This document shows positions 32,736 through 42,819 of a stretch of DNA of 64,000 nucleotides, in pieces. Each line of letters begins with the position of its first letter. The first letter of the stretch is position 1. The position numbers were made by a program, and so were the translations under genes. The stretch is from Stagonosporopsis chrysanthemi (taxonomy: Eukaryota; Ascomycota; Dothideomycetes; Pleosporales; Didymellaceae), in contig JAFISE010000003.1 in NCBI GenBank assembly GCA_022560025.1, positions 437,262 to 501,261 of the forward strand, given 5' to 3'. Under the pieces are notes generated by a model. The model saw only the letters and a list, made by a program, of their open reading frames with translations. It was not told the DNA's origin and ran no database searches.

Positions 32736-35700
32736 TCAATCCTCTGCATCGACGTATTCCTCTTCTGTCCCGTCGCTGATGTGTAGACCTCTCCTTCGTT
32801 TGTCATTCACGAGCGTGGCTCCTCCGCGGTCCATGCCTGGTCCACCAATGCGCTTCTTTTGTGACACCAATCGGTCTTGTGTATCGCGAGCTTCTTGCTC
32901 TTGCGCAATGTTCGTCGGGCGACCGCGGCCCCGGAATGTTGAAGCAACGGGCTGTGTTGACACAGTGATGCTTTGATAATCTGCAGGGCTTGGCATGATC
33001 CGCGGTGTGACGCGACGCCCTTGAGCATCGCTAAGATATGCCTCAGAATCATGTGCATCTGGTCAGTTAGTCAAACTTCCAGTACGCGTCCGGACAGCTG
33101 CTCAATCTTCCGTACCGGAAAGCCCACCAGCTGGCCCATCACCTTGCTCCCACGCTAGCGGGTCAAAGTGATTCTGCTGAATGTGCTCGCGCCATGCTGT
33201 CTCGCCCTCAAATTCATGAGGCACGCGTCGCTCAAGAGTCATGTTGCTCGTCGGATCGTGACTCGCGACTTCTCTGCCGCAGTCGTCCCACAAGCACTCA
33301 GAACGGGAGCGCGAGGCCTCTTTGTGAACTTTGTAGACGTGCAGCTTGAGGGTGTCCAGGTTGTGTAACTCTGCCTTGCACTTTTGCCATCTGCATTTGA
33401 ACAGCTGGTACCGGGATCCACGATTCGCGACACTTGGTGAGCGGGAGTCGATGCGGATAGGCTCTTGACCGGCTCCTCCATTGCGCAGCAAACCTGACGG
33501 TTGTGATTCGTGCTTGCTAGAAGGCCGTTGTTGCGCAGCCGCAGAACCGTGTATCGCTTTACGCCAGCCTATAGGGCGACCCTTCTTCTTGGGCAGTGGA
33601 TTGCCGTCAGGCCCATACTCACGGAACGCAGCGTAGCCGACACCAGCAGAAGGAGATCGCGGAGCGGTCGCGCTCATTTTGACAGAGCTAATTTGCCGAT
33701 TCGGGGTCGATGGCGTTGTTATGTTTGGAAGAGAATGACGCGGTGGTCGACCGCGTCGCTTTTGTTTGACGAACGGATTGGTTGCCTCGGGAAGCGCTTG
33801 GACCCTCGCGCTTTCTGTGTGTGACGACGATCCCCAGCGCGCCGCCTTGTCTACATCTTCATCTTCGGACGCTTCTTCGTCATCTGCATTTTCAGTCAAG
33901 GCCTGAACGCTGTTCTTAAAATATCCAGGCGGTGGGTTTCCAGGATCGATCAAGTACCATTTGATGGTACTCAAATCTGACTCGTTCGATATCTGTGGCA
34001 GATGAGATTTGAGTACATCCAGATGCTGGTTGAGCTGGCGTTCAGAAGGATGTCTTCCACAAGCAAGTAGTACGTCCCGAGCGATGGTAGCTGGATTGTA
34101 GGTATTTCTCCGAAGTGCTTTCTTCTTATCTAGAGGCTCGGCAATTGCACGAAATCGTAGCTCAGCCGCTGGCGTATACGCAGGCGCTGCACGAGGCGCA
34201 GGCTCGTCCGTCACAAGCGCAGATGCGACCGGTATTGGGAAATTGTTGATGGGCGCAGGTATGCCTGCTCTTGGAAAGTTGCTGGCGGGCGCCATGGTGT
34301 GTGCATACGGTAAGGTATACGTGCTCGCATGGAACTTTTTCATGGGCGGGCCCATATCGTCATCGTCGAGTTGTGTCAAGTCTATGAGATCGCTCAGGTT
34401 TCGCTTCCGTGCTGCTTCCTCTTTGTTGGCTGGCGGTTTCAGCTCGGGTTTGATGGGAATCATCTCGGCAACAGGTATCGATGGTGGCGCCGCCATGGTG
34501 TCATTCGGGGCATGGCGCGGACTCGGAGCGATTGGTGTAGCAACGGGATTCTTCATCACTGCTGGAGGAGCAGGCTTCTTCATAACTGCAGGCAGCGCTG
34601 GAGCTTTTGATGCAGGCGCCGGTCCAGATTGCTTGCGAGATGTAGAGTTTACATCTGGTACAGCCAGAAGCAGGCTCTTTGCGAAGATAGAACGATCGAG
34701 CCTGAAACCCATATGTTCAAGTTGCTCGCACAACTCGACATAGGATGGATTACCATTAAGCATCTCAAGAATTTGATCGGGACCAGTAGGTCGATCTGGG
34801 TTCCTGGTGGTGAGGTAATGCGCAGCAGCCTTCGCAAGCTCAAACTTCTTCTCAGGCGGCCAGATTGTGGTCCCTCCGGTCTGCGCAGGTGTTGCTGCTG
34901 GTGGCCTTGTGAATGGTGCTTGAGCGGCTGTCGCAGGCTTTGCAACCGGCGTGCTGAGCGACTCTCGTGGAGTTGCCTTTTTCCTCTGATTCGCGATTGG
35001 AGGTGTGGGTACGCCCATGGGCGGGACTATTGCCGGCTGAGGAGCCGGTTTCATTGTGAGCGTTGGCGACTTGGTATTTGGAGCAGCTTTAGCCCTTCTC
35101 TCCTCTTCCCAGATCCGCGCAAGCAATTGAGGGTCTTTCCCGTTGAGCTCACGCATCTTGGCCATCATGGAACGAATCTCTGCTTCCAGCTCGGAGGCTG
35201 CATCTGACGACCCTGATGTATCAGCTGGGACAGCCACAGGGGCAGCCACAGGGGCAGGCGTCTGCTGCTTCTGTGCCTTCTGCTCTCTAGCCTTTGGTTG
35301 ACTGGCCGCGAGTTGCGTTTGGCGAGCCTCCTCCTGCGCTTCTCTCTGCTTGCGCTCCTCTGCTTCAACTCGTTCCTTCTCCTTGCGGACTTCCTCTTCT
35401 TTTCTCTCTCTTTCAGCTCGCTCAGCATCTCTGATAGCTTGCTGCCGCTGATACTCCGGCCATGGGTCGTACACAGCCGTGGGGTCTACGGTCGTGCTTG
35501 AGCCTGTGTAAGACTCAGATATACTTGCAACGGGCGGCTGAAAGACTGGTGCAGGTGCTCGAGGCGTATAGGAAGTCGGAGGTGGCACAGCGTGGGAAGA
35601 TCGAGAAGAGTCGGCATCTGGAACGTGTCGGTGGCTATAGTCGGAGTAATGTTGCGATGATCCTGCTGCAGCCATCGTAGCGTTTCTGCTCACCGCTGAG

Positions 35701-36326
35701 GCGTTGCTATGGCCGTACTGGTTCTGCGCAGGGCTAGCCGTACGCTGCATCTGTTGCTGAGAACGATGCGGCGCTCGGTTTGAAGGGTAGCCCGCAGTGG
35801 TTGCTGGCGACGGCAGACCTCTGCTCGCGGACGCTTGGGCTTGATTAGTGTTGACGCTACGTGGACGAGGCTGTGTCTGACCATAGCCCGTGTGGGAGGT
35901 CTGTACTGATTGCGCCTGCATATGCGGGGAACGTCCAGATGAATAGGGCGCAGAGGCAGCATTAGTAGCAGTGAACCCAGGTTGATTCGGCGCTGCTGTC
36001 GTCGCTGTGTAGCCAGTACTGCTCATGTTGCGCAAAACCTCAGCAGCTCGACTGCCGTTGTCGCTTGAGGCGCCATAGTTGCTTCCGCTGCCGCTCCAAG
36101 TATTATCTTGCGCTGCCCCATACCCTGTACTTGAAGCTCCGTAAGATGATCCTGAATACGGCAGGTAGTCTGCAGGTCGGCTCGGTGCTGCAGAAGGTGC
36201 CTGCTGGAACGGGCGCGACGGTTTCGTACTGGGCTTTGACGGCGGTGCAGTTTGATACGATGGGTACTGCGGAGCGGAGCTCTGTTGGTGGTAATTGTAA
36301 TTGTAATTGTAGTTATTTGAGGACAT
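32736..36326 (-). CDS. Large AT-hook and C2H2-like zinc-finger protein
   Basis: Probable chromatin or transcription protein, function unassigned. Two exons (36326-33116 and 33058-32736) joined across a 57-base intron give 1177 residues. Order: a Tyr/Asn/Gln/Ser-rich N terminus (MSSNNYNYNYNYHQQ); a low-complexity region of about 270 residues; a charged coiled coil (about residues 285-345: AERAERERKEEEVRKEKE); Pro/Ala-rich stretches; a conserved central part with LDKKKALRRNTYNPATIARD and SHLPQISNESDLSTIKWYLID. Near the C terminus come AT-hook motifs (KRRGRPPRHS, KKKGRPIGWRK), then a Cys/His segment FKCRWQKCKAELHNLDTLKLHVYKVH with CLWDDCGRE and WREHIQQNHFD. The last exon adds a third hook-like RGRGRPTN and an acidic end. 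Known families of this layout include fungal RSC-type and C2H2 regulators, but I cannot name one. Confidence 0.85.
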
Positions 36327-36773
36327 CGCGGTAGAAGTCTAAAGACCGAGCGTCTCTTCGAACATCGGCGTGCGAATCGGTACGTCTCGAATCGTCTGGA
36401 GCTGTGAACGCGCAGCCGAGCCAGTGTGCTATCGGTGAATGGTGAAGCGCATTCGGAGGCAATTACGCAGTCAACGCGACATGACTGCATGCAAGATGGT
36501 TTCTGAATACATTACGCAGTTGTTGAACGCGCGAGGAGATCAAAAACGCGTCAATGTGGTGACGTTGCTGGGATGGTGAGGCGAGCTGCGATGCGCGCGT
36601 TAGTCAGTCGCATCTGCCCGAGAGGTGAGTTGGCCAAGGGACGCTACGACGCATTTGGCCGATGGACTCGCTTCGCTTTAGGCTACTCCACTTCCACTCA
36701 ATATTCGCATCGAACTTCTCGACAGCCAACTTCTCGTTCTACTAACCCCATCTCCCGCCAAATCACAGCAGCA
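36327..36773. promoter_or_regulatory. Divergent promoter and RPL26 leader intron
   Basis: 447 bases between divergent start codons. A likely intron in the RPL26 leader runs from 36625 (GTGAGT) to 36768 (CACAG), with CTACTAAC as branch site. Such leader introns are common in ribosomal protein genes. Confidence 0.6.
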
Positions 36774-37328
36774 ATGGCCAAGATCGTGTCAAGCTCTCGC
36801 CGCAACTCGCGAAAGGCGCACTTCAGTGCGCCGAGTAGTGTGCGCCGGGTCATTATGAGCGTATGAGGAATTGCTTGAACATACAAGGTCATGTTCTAAC
36901 AATCTTCAGGCGCCTCTGAGTAAGGAGCTTCGCGAAAAGCACGGTGTGCGCTCGATCCCCATCCGCAAGGATGTAAGTACCGCCTGTTTTGCGCCTCTGT
37001 CAAGGTTTGCTAACTTTTCGCAGGACGAGATCCAGGTTGTCCGTGGCTCCAACAAGGGCCGTGAGGGCAAGGTCAACTCCGTCTACCGCCTGAAATACGT
37101 TATCCACGTCAACGGCAGTACGTAGCCTCTTCGCCCGCGTCACGCGACCGCTACTAACCACTGCACACAGTCGTCCGCGAGAAGTCCAACGGCCAGTCGG
37201 TCCCCGTCCCCATCGCTCCCTCCAAGGTCGTTATCACCAAGCTCAAGCTCGACAAGGACCGTGAGCAGATCCTCGAGCGCAAGAGTGCTGGCCGCGCCGC
37301 CAAGAAGGAGAAGAAGGACTCCGCATAA
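36774..37328 (+). CDS. RPL26: 60S ribosomal protein L26 (uL24)
   Basis: Cytosolic large-subunit protein. Exons 36774-36860, 36910-36972, 37024-37117 and 37171-37328 give 133 residues. It starts MAKIVSSSRRNSRKAHFSAP; the middle contains RRVIMSAPLSKELREKHGV, the KOW motif region DDEIQVVRGSNKGREGKV and VYRLKYVIHVNG; the C terminus KVVITKLKLDKDREQILERK ends in a Lys-rich tail. The intron positions and small exons are typical for fungal ribosomal protein genes, and expression should be high. The frame is open upstream of the ATG as far as 36573, but this is explained by the leader intron. Confidence 0.96.
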
Positions 37329-37926
37329 GCGTTTCACCTCCTTTTGTACTTGACGACACAACATGGCTGCGATGCCCCGGAGCAACGGCGCGGGGTATCC
37401 TCTTCCTTCCGAGCGGGATGGAATAAAAAGTCGGTTCATACCATTTGGGCTGCAAGAACATGGGCGTTATACCGGCTTCTAGCTCGAACAATGGATTCGC
37501 CGAACATTCGGCCCTGTCGAAGCTTTCTTCTGCAATGATACCACGAAGGATTTGGAGTACGACGACAACGAATAGAGAATTGTTGATCGAGCCTTCGGTC
37601 GTGTGATATCGTGATGTTCCTCTCGCCCTTTTTCCACCGCTAGAATATCTGGTCATCAGCTTAAACATCATAGCTGCTTGTACTTATACGACTAGCGAAG
37701 AACGAACCCCGATGGCTTAGCCATTGCTCGCCTGCAGACCGCCTTCGAGATGACAATGAAGGAGGTGGTTTGATGGTGACCGACATCTCAACATCAGAAT
37801 GAATCTTTTATCAATTCGACGTTTTCCCACACTTGATCATCCAGTTGTACTAAACGACCTCACATATCGCATGTCACCTTTCACACAACCAACTCGCGTA
37901 AACTGAAGGCTGGGGCCAACAACATC
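37329..37926. other. Intergenic after RPL26
   Basis: About 600 bases with no recognisable gene other than the small candidate that follows it. Confidence 0.45.
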
Positions 37927-38159
37927 ATGTGTACACCAACGCCCTTTGTCACGCCCGTCCGTTGCCAATTGTTACGTCGACATCACCAACGCGCTCGAGC
38001 AGTCGGCGAACGCTTCTTCAAGTTCGGAGGTGGATGCACAATTGGTGTCACGACGTAAGTGGTCGACATGTACACACGATGCCTGCGTTTGACAGCGATG
38101 TATGGGTCAGAAGCAGCTTGAAAGAGATGGGCAAAGGAGGCACGACTGATTGGCGGTAA
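37927..38159 (+). CDS. Putative 63-residue protein, two exons
   Basis: Not recognised. Exon 37927-38054 and exon 38096-38159 join across a 41-base intron with a perfect GTAAGT donor and TTTGACAG acceptor. The product has 63 residues, begins MCTPTPFVTPVRCQLLRRH, continues with RAVGERFFKFGGGCTIGVTT and ends DVWVRSSLKEMGKGGTTDWR before TAA. The N-terminal half is basic with no acidic residue before the VGER segment, as in mitochondrial import signals; the GGGCTIGVTT part is Gly-rich. The small size and the lack of a known family keep this uncertain, but the clean splice sites and the change of frame that ends in a sensible C terminus argue for a real gene. Confidence 0.5.
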
Positions 38160-38433
38160 AGAACTTCAGGTCTGCCACATGGGTTGGATCTCCCTTTGTT
38201 AATATTACCGTGTATATTCGTGCCCAACAACCCCCTCCCTGTTGAGTGCACCTAGCAGATTCGAACACTGCATGGACTGTATGTATACGCGGCAATGCAC
38301 ATTGGCTATAGAAAGTAAACGCGGATCTATTACGAGCACCACCACAAGGTTTACACAAATCTCCACGCGAATTAACCCCTCTGTCTCTACTAAAGACTCC
38401 AAAACTCCACCCAATGCCTCCTCTCATCCCAAT

Positions 38434-39455
38434 CTAAATAACCACCCTCTTCAAATGCGCCGCCTGCCTAGGCTCAATAAACAGCGCCTCGGCCTCTGTC
38501 AGCACAACAGGCTTCTCCCCCTCGGTCTTGGGCAGCGTCTCCAGCCGCCCCTTAACCCATGCCTTGCGGCCCTCGACCTTGGTCGTCTCAGCCACAAGCA
38601 CCACAATCTGATTCGCCATGCACGGCGCCTTGTAGGTGATGTTCAGACTGGCCGTGACGCCGACCTTGTTGGGAAGAGCGGGGAAGCAGCAACGCGCGAG
38701 GCCCTCGTCGAGCAGCGTACCCAGAAGGCCCCCGTGCACAATGCCCGGGTGGCCGCACATCGCGGACCCGAGATGCTGGATCGAGACGAAGCGGCTGCCA
38801 TCTGCGGTGCTGAACTGCAGCGGCGGCACAGTGATCTTGCCTGCGCCGAACAGCGTCCCGCCTGTGAGGTTCTGGGCGCGTAGCTGCTCGGGGATCTTGA
38901 GATGAGGCCGAGAGGCGATGTATGTGGGGTCGTCGAGCAGGCTCTTGGTGAAGGTATGTGCAAAGATACTGCTCTCGATCTCGGCGATCTCGGCGGTGGA
39001 GGGTGTGAAGAGGGTGAGTGTCTCTTCGTCGGTAGGTGGGTTGGCAAGAGCCCGGATGGATTCAATTGCGGGTGCGCCGGCCATGATGAAGCCTGCTGCG
39101 AAGGTGAAGACAGTGAGCGCGAGTGCGATTGGAAGCCGAACGTAGAGAGGACGTTTGGTGGCAGATGGTGTGGGGATTTGGGTGTTTGTCGGAGTTTCTG
39201 TTGCTGGATAATGTTAACTGTGAAGCCGCAATTGCGCAGCAACATCGACGTAGATGCTGCTACTGAGGGTATTGATGAGTACTCACCAGCACTGCTTTGA
39301 TACCGTCTGTGACCCACGCGTTTTGGGGCTATCTCTTTTATACACTTCACACCTCCACGGCCGAACTCGCCTCGTAAAGGCGGAAGCGCAATTCTGCCAC
39401 GCGCAACCCCGAGTCCCGCATGTCTCAATCCGGCGAACCTTGCGGCGGTATACAT
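38434..39455 (-). CDS. Mitochondrial acyl-CoA thioesterase, hotdog fold (4HBT)
   Basis: Predicted hotdog-fold thioesterase that hydrolyses acyl-CoA. Exons 39455-39287 and 39203-38434 on the minus strand give 312 residues. The N terminus (MYTAARFAGLRHAGLGVARG, then many Arg and Lys) looks like a mitochondrial presequence, and exon 2 brings a hydrophobic helix (LPIALALTVFTFAAGFIMAG), so an inner-membrane anchored protein is likely. The 4HBT domain is near the C-terminal half: GGTLFGAGKI, then the active-site block CGHPGIVHGGLLGTLLDEGLARC and VTASLNITYKAPC. Splicing joins the presequence to the helix in frame; without it translation begins at an internal Met (39084). Substrate chain length is unknown. 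Confidence 0.88.
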
Positions 39456-40308
39456 GGCTATATGCGCCTAGAAGAAAATTGCCGGCCGCTAGCAGTGTTG
39501 CGTGTTGAGTCAGTGAGTGGCTCTACGACCGTTGTATGGCGCTCGGGGCAAGGGTCAGGATTTACCGAGGCCCAAAGCACCACCACACCTAGTTTGCTCA
39601 CATTTTCAGAGCCAAGAGATTTGAGCCTCACGACTAGGAGGGTGACTTCGGCCGACTGACACGGCGAAAGAATGTCAACATGACATTTGTGCGCCAGTTG
39701 TCCATTCCATCTTGGCTTCGTGTCTGAGTTCCTCGTCCAAGGTAGCATGTGAATACCATGTGCACTTGAGGTGGAGAGAGAAGGGGGCTCTGATCAACAA
39801 ATCTCATCGTTATTATTGGTTCGTCCATCTTGGACACATTGCTGCAACAAGAGCAGCATCTACTAGCTACGTACAGAAATCCGCCTCCATCTCGCGACGC
39901 CTTCGACTCTTGGACAAAGAAAGGTGTACTCGTATGCACAGATAAATGGAATGCGGTTCAAGCAAACAAGAAGAGAAAACGGTGCTCAACGAGAGGCGAG
40001 AAGATGTGGAGAGTATTTACAGATACGGTATGATGGTGGGTGGTAAGTGTCTTGACGCAAGCAGGTACTGCGTCGGGTATCTGTATGACCTGTGGGAGGT
40101 TGTGAAGCTTGAGCTTCCATGGCGCGAAAATTCAAACGAAAGCAGACGCCCGGCGCTAAGAATGCGTGCTCGATCAATGAAGTGAACAGCTGGTTGTACA
40201 AGCAATAGGAGAACCGTCGCAGATTGATGGTAATGCTTTTCCGGAACCGTTATGTATGTGCGTTGTGTCTGCCTATCAGAGTAGACAAATGGAGGGAAGA
40301 TGTCAAGT
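39456..40308. other. Intergenic between thioesterase and kelch genes
   Basis: About 850 bases with no recognisable gene. It includes the promoter of the thioesterase gene and the 3' flank of the kelch gene. Confidence 0.45.
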
Positions 40309-42819
40309 TTACCGGTTTCCACCTAGGTTCAACCATGACATGTTGTCACCCTCTTTCTGGTTTGGAGGATTAGGTCCACCAGGTGGGCCTCCGGGGAACA
40401 TTGTGACTGTGCTCTCATGACCAATCTTTGGGATACCAGGGTGGAACGAGTGGTGGAAAGTTGGGCTCGGCATCGTTTCAATCTGCGCCGTCTGAGGCTG
40501 GTGGGGACCTGGAAAGATAGTCACTGTACTCTCGCGATCTTGTGGTGTTAGACCAAGACGAGGTGGAACAGGGTACATGGAGCTGAATTTGCTCTTGGGC
40601 ATATCCTCTGCAGATGCACCTTGCGCGGAACCTGACGGGAACATGGTAAACGTGCTGCCCCGAGCATCGGGCACATCCAGGGCATTGTTGCCTTGGCCAG
40701 GATAAAACGAGCTGAAGTTGCTCTTCGGGTAGAATGAGTTGCCATCATCGGGGTAATACGAGCTTGCGCCGTCGTACTTGTGATTGTCCTTTGGCTCAAT
40801 GATCATACTGCTGGTGTATGCGCTGCTAGGAGGTCGGCCGTCATCCCCGACTGGCGTCCAGCTTTCGACAGGGTTGCGGAAGTAGTGACCTCCGTTGTGA
40901 CTCAGACTGGATCTTGAGCTGCCGGTAGAATTTGCGCGGCCAAGTTCTGCTTGCATGGGCTGATGTGGAAGAGACTGGCTTTGAATGCTGCCGAGTGTCG
41001 GGCTTCCGCTGGCTACCCGGCTAAGACGCTGGCCATCGTTGAATTTGGGAATTTCAAGCGGTGGCACGTATGTCGAAGGATGTTGGCTCGGCATCCGCGA
41101 GTTGGTGTATTGAGATTGGCTCAACATGCTGCTCCTGTCGGAAGCAAAAGTTGATCGGTTGTCATTGTGGGCTGGCATAGCAAGGTTGGTGGCTTCATTG
41201 TTAGCGAAGTAGCGACTCCATCCAGAGCTTCGACTTCGACCGTTGGCTTTGTTTACTGGTGGGTTTCGTCCAGAGTTCTGTCGCACCATCTTCTCTTCTA
41301 CGGGCTCAGGCTTCAAGTCAAACTTGGAAAGCTCATATGGCTCTTGCGAGTAGGCGAGTGGGCTAGGCTTCTTGACGAGGCCCGCCGTGCTGGCATCGCT
41401 AGCCATATTCTTCTTGTGACCATTTCCTCGCCCCTGGATGATAGCGAGCGAGGTGACCGAGTCATTGCCTTGTGGTAAATTGTAGGTCGCAACCGAGCCG
41501 CCGGCCTCCTTCATGAAGGCGGCACCACGGTCGGCAAAGCTGAGGCGGTCTTTCTCACGCTCCACATAGCCAACCTGCTGTGCCTTCTTCACCTTGTTCT
41601 TCCTGTGCTTGAGGCAGAACAAGATCAAGATCAAGATTGCAGCGATACCAAAGATAGTACCGAGTGTCGCACCAAGTACAGTCAACATCTTAGACTTGTT
41701 GTCTGGTGCTACTGCCGCTGCCGCAGTCGAGTCAGTGGCAGAGGCGCTCGGAGATGCGGTAAGCGAAGCCGTCGCTGTGGGTCGACTGTTCGAGATTGAG
41801 GACGTCACTGACGCAGACAACACTTGTTGCCCACCGAAGAAGGTTGTTGCGTTCACCCATGCGTTCTCCTTCGCATTGAACAGGCACAAGGGGTCTTGAG
41901 CGTTTCCACCTAGGGCAACGGTCATCCCGTCATCCCCCTGGGATAAAGAAAACCCTGAACGTGTGTACGGGGGAGCATCTGTCGCGTTGTAACTGGGCCA
42001 GTCCGCGATGGTGTTTCGCTTTCTTTTGTCTCCAACAGTTGTTCCAGTCTTGGCCACGACTCCGCCTGCGTCCAAGAGAACAATGCGCTCGACATTGTTC
42101 GGTGACACTCCCATGTCAAACTTTTGTAAAACCCTACTCCCGTCTTCTCCAAGGACAACGGAGCACTGGACCGATTGTTGGTTCACAATGCCAGCGTCCA
42201 ACGATATGCCCAAGTCTTTCCACCCATTCTCTTCGCTGAATGTCCAGGCAGCGGTATTCGTGGCACCCCCTCCGATCATTAAAGCCGAGGTCGTGTCCCA
42301 TGCGATGAGCATAGGCTGTACGGAAGGAGGAACGCCATTAGAGGGGAAACTCTGGACAGAGAACGGCTCTTCAGTAGAGAAGAGGAAGGTCTCAGGTGAG
42401 GCACCAACATCCCCATCCTTTTGAGAGCCTGAGAAGACGAGGATCTTCTTCGGACCCGCGAGGTATGCAGCGCCGTGGCTGTGTCGATTTTGGGTGTTCC
42501 AGCTTTCCGATCGTTGCCAATCCCATTTCTTCGTCTTGAACGTGTAGTGCATTAGCCCAGGGTAGTTCCAGTCGGCGGCTGTTGCGTTGGGTGTTCCTCC
42601 AACAATGTAAAGTCTTTCGCCTGCCCTCACGCATTGCTGTCCCGTCAACGATATGTCCATCGGTTCCTTCTTCCATTTTGCCCCCTCTTTCAATTCCAGC
42701 GACTGAAATCCAGCGGAAGAGTATGCGTAAAGTGTGTTGTTGAATATAATCGAACAATGGCTGGCGAGGTCGTAGACGGGCATTGGATGGCCATCTGTCA
42801 TGCCCCCCACGTCCTTCAT
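40309..42819 (-). CDS. Kelch-like beta-propeller protein with one transmembrane helix
   Basis: Function unassigned. One exon of 836 residues. The N-terminal 350 residues form kelch-like blades (for example LYIVGGTPNATAADWNYPGLMHYTF, GAAYLAGPKKILVFSG, ALMIGGGATNTAAWTF, MTVALGGNAQDPLCLF). A Ser/Thr-rich linker, one transmembrane helix (VLGATLGTIFGIAAILILILFCL) and a basic stop-transfer KHRKNKVKK follow. The C-terminal 420 residues are polar, Ser/Pro/Asn-rich, with three spaced copies of a motif like ESTVTMFPGG / STFTMFPSGS / ESTVTIFPGP. The type fits fungal proteins often mislabelled as splicing factor CLF1. No signal peptide is encoded at this start. A TAA TAA lies just upstream, and the AG at 42814 could be an acceptor, so a 5' exon may be missing. 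Confidence 0.82.
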   Translation of the reverse strand: MKDVGGMTDGHPMPVYDLASHCSIIFNNTLYAYSSAGFQSLELKEGAKWKKEPMDISLTGQQCVRAGERLYIVGGTPNATAADWNYPGLMHYTFKTKKWDWQRSESWNTQNRHSHGAAYLAGPKKILVFSGSQKDGDVGASPETFLFSTEEPFSVQSFPSNGVPPSVQPMLIAWDTTSALMIGGGATNTAAWTFSEENGWKDLGISLDAGIVNQQSVQCSVVLGEDGSRVLQKFDMGVSPNNVERIVLLDAGGVVAKTGTTVGDKRKRNTIADWPSYNATDAPPYTRSGFSLSQGDDGMTVALGGNAQDPLCLFNAKENAWVNATTFFGGQQVLSASVTSSISNSRPTATASLTASPSASATDSTAAAAVAPDNKSKMLTVLGATLGTIFGIAAILILILFCLKHRKNKVKKAQQVGYVEREKDRLSFADRGAAFMKEAGGSVATYNLPQGNDSVTSLAIIQGRGNGHKKNMASDASTAGLVKKPSPLAYSQEPYELSKFDLKPEPVEEKMVRQNSGRNPPVNKANGRSRSSGWSRYFANNEATNLAMPAHNDNRSTFASDRSSMLSQSQYTNSRMPSQHPSTYVPPLEIPKFNDGQRLSRVASGSPTLGSIQSQSLPHQPMQAELGRANSTGSSRSSLSHNGGHYFRNPVESWTPVGDDGRPPSSAYTSSMIIEPKDNHKYDGASSYYPDDGNSFYPKSNFSSFYPGQGNNALDVPDARGSTFTMFPSGSAQGASAEDMPKSKFSSMYPVPPRLGLTPQDRESTVTIFPGPHQPQTAQIETMPSPTFHHSFHPGIPKIGHESTVTMFPGGPPGGPNPPNQKEGDNMSWLNLGGNR

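Noticed and set aside
38255..38290. A TTCGAA-containing T-arm-like sequence on the minus strand
   Set aside because: No D arm, anticodon arm or acceptor stem can be formed around it.
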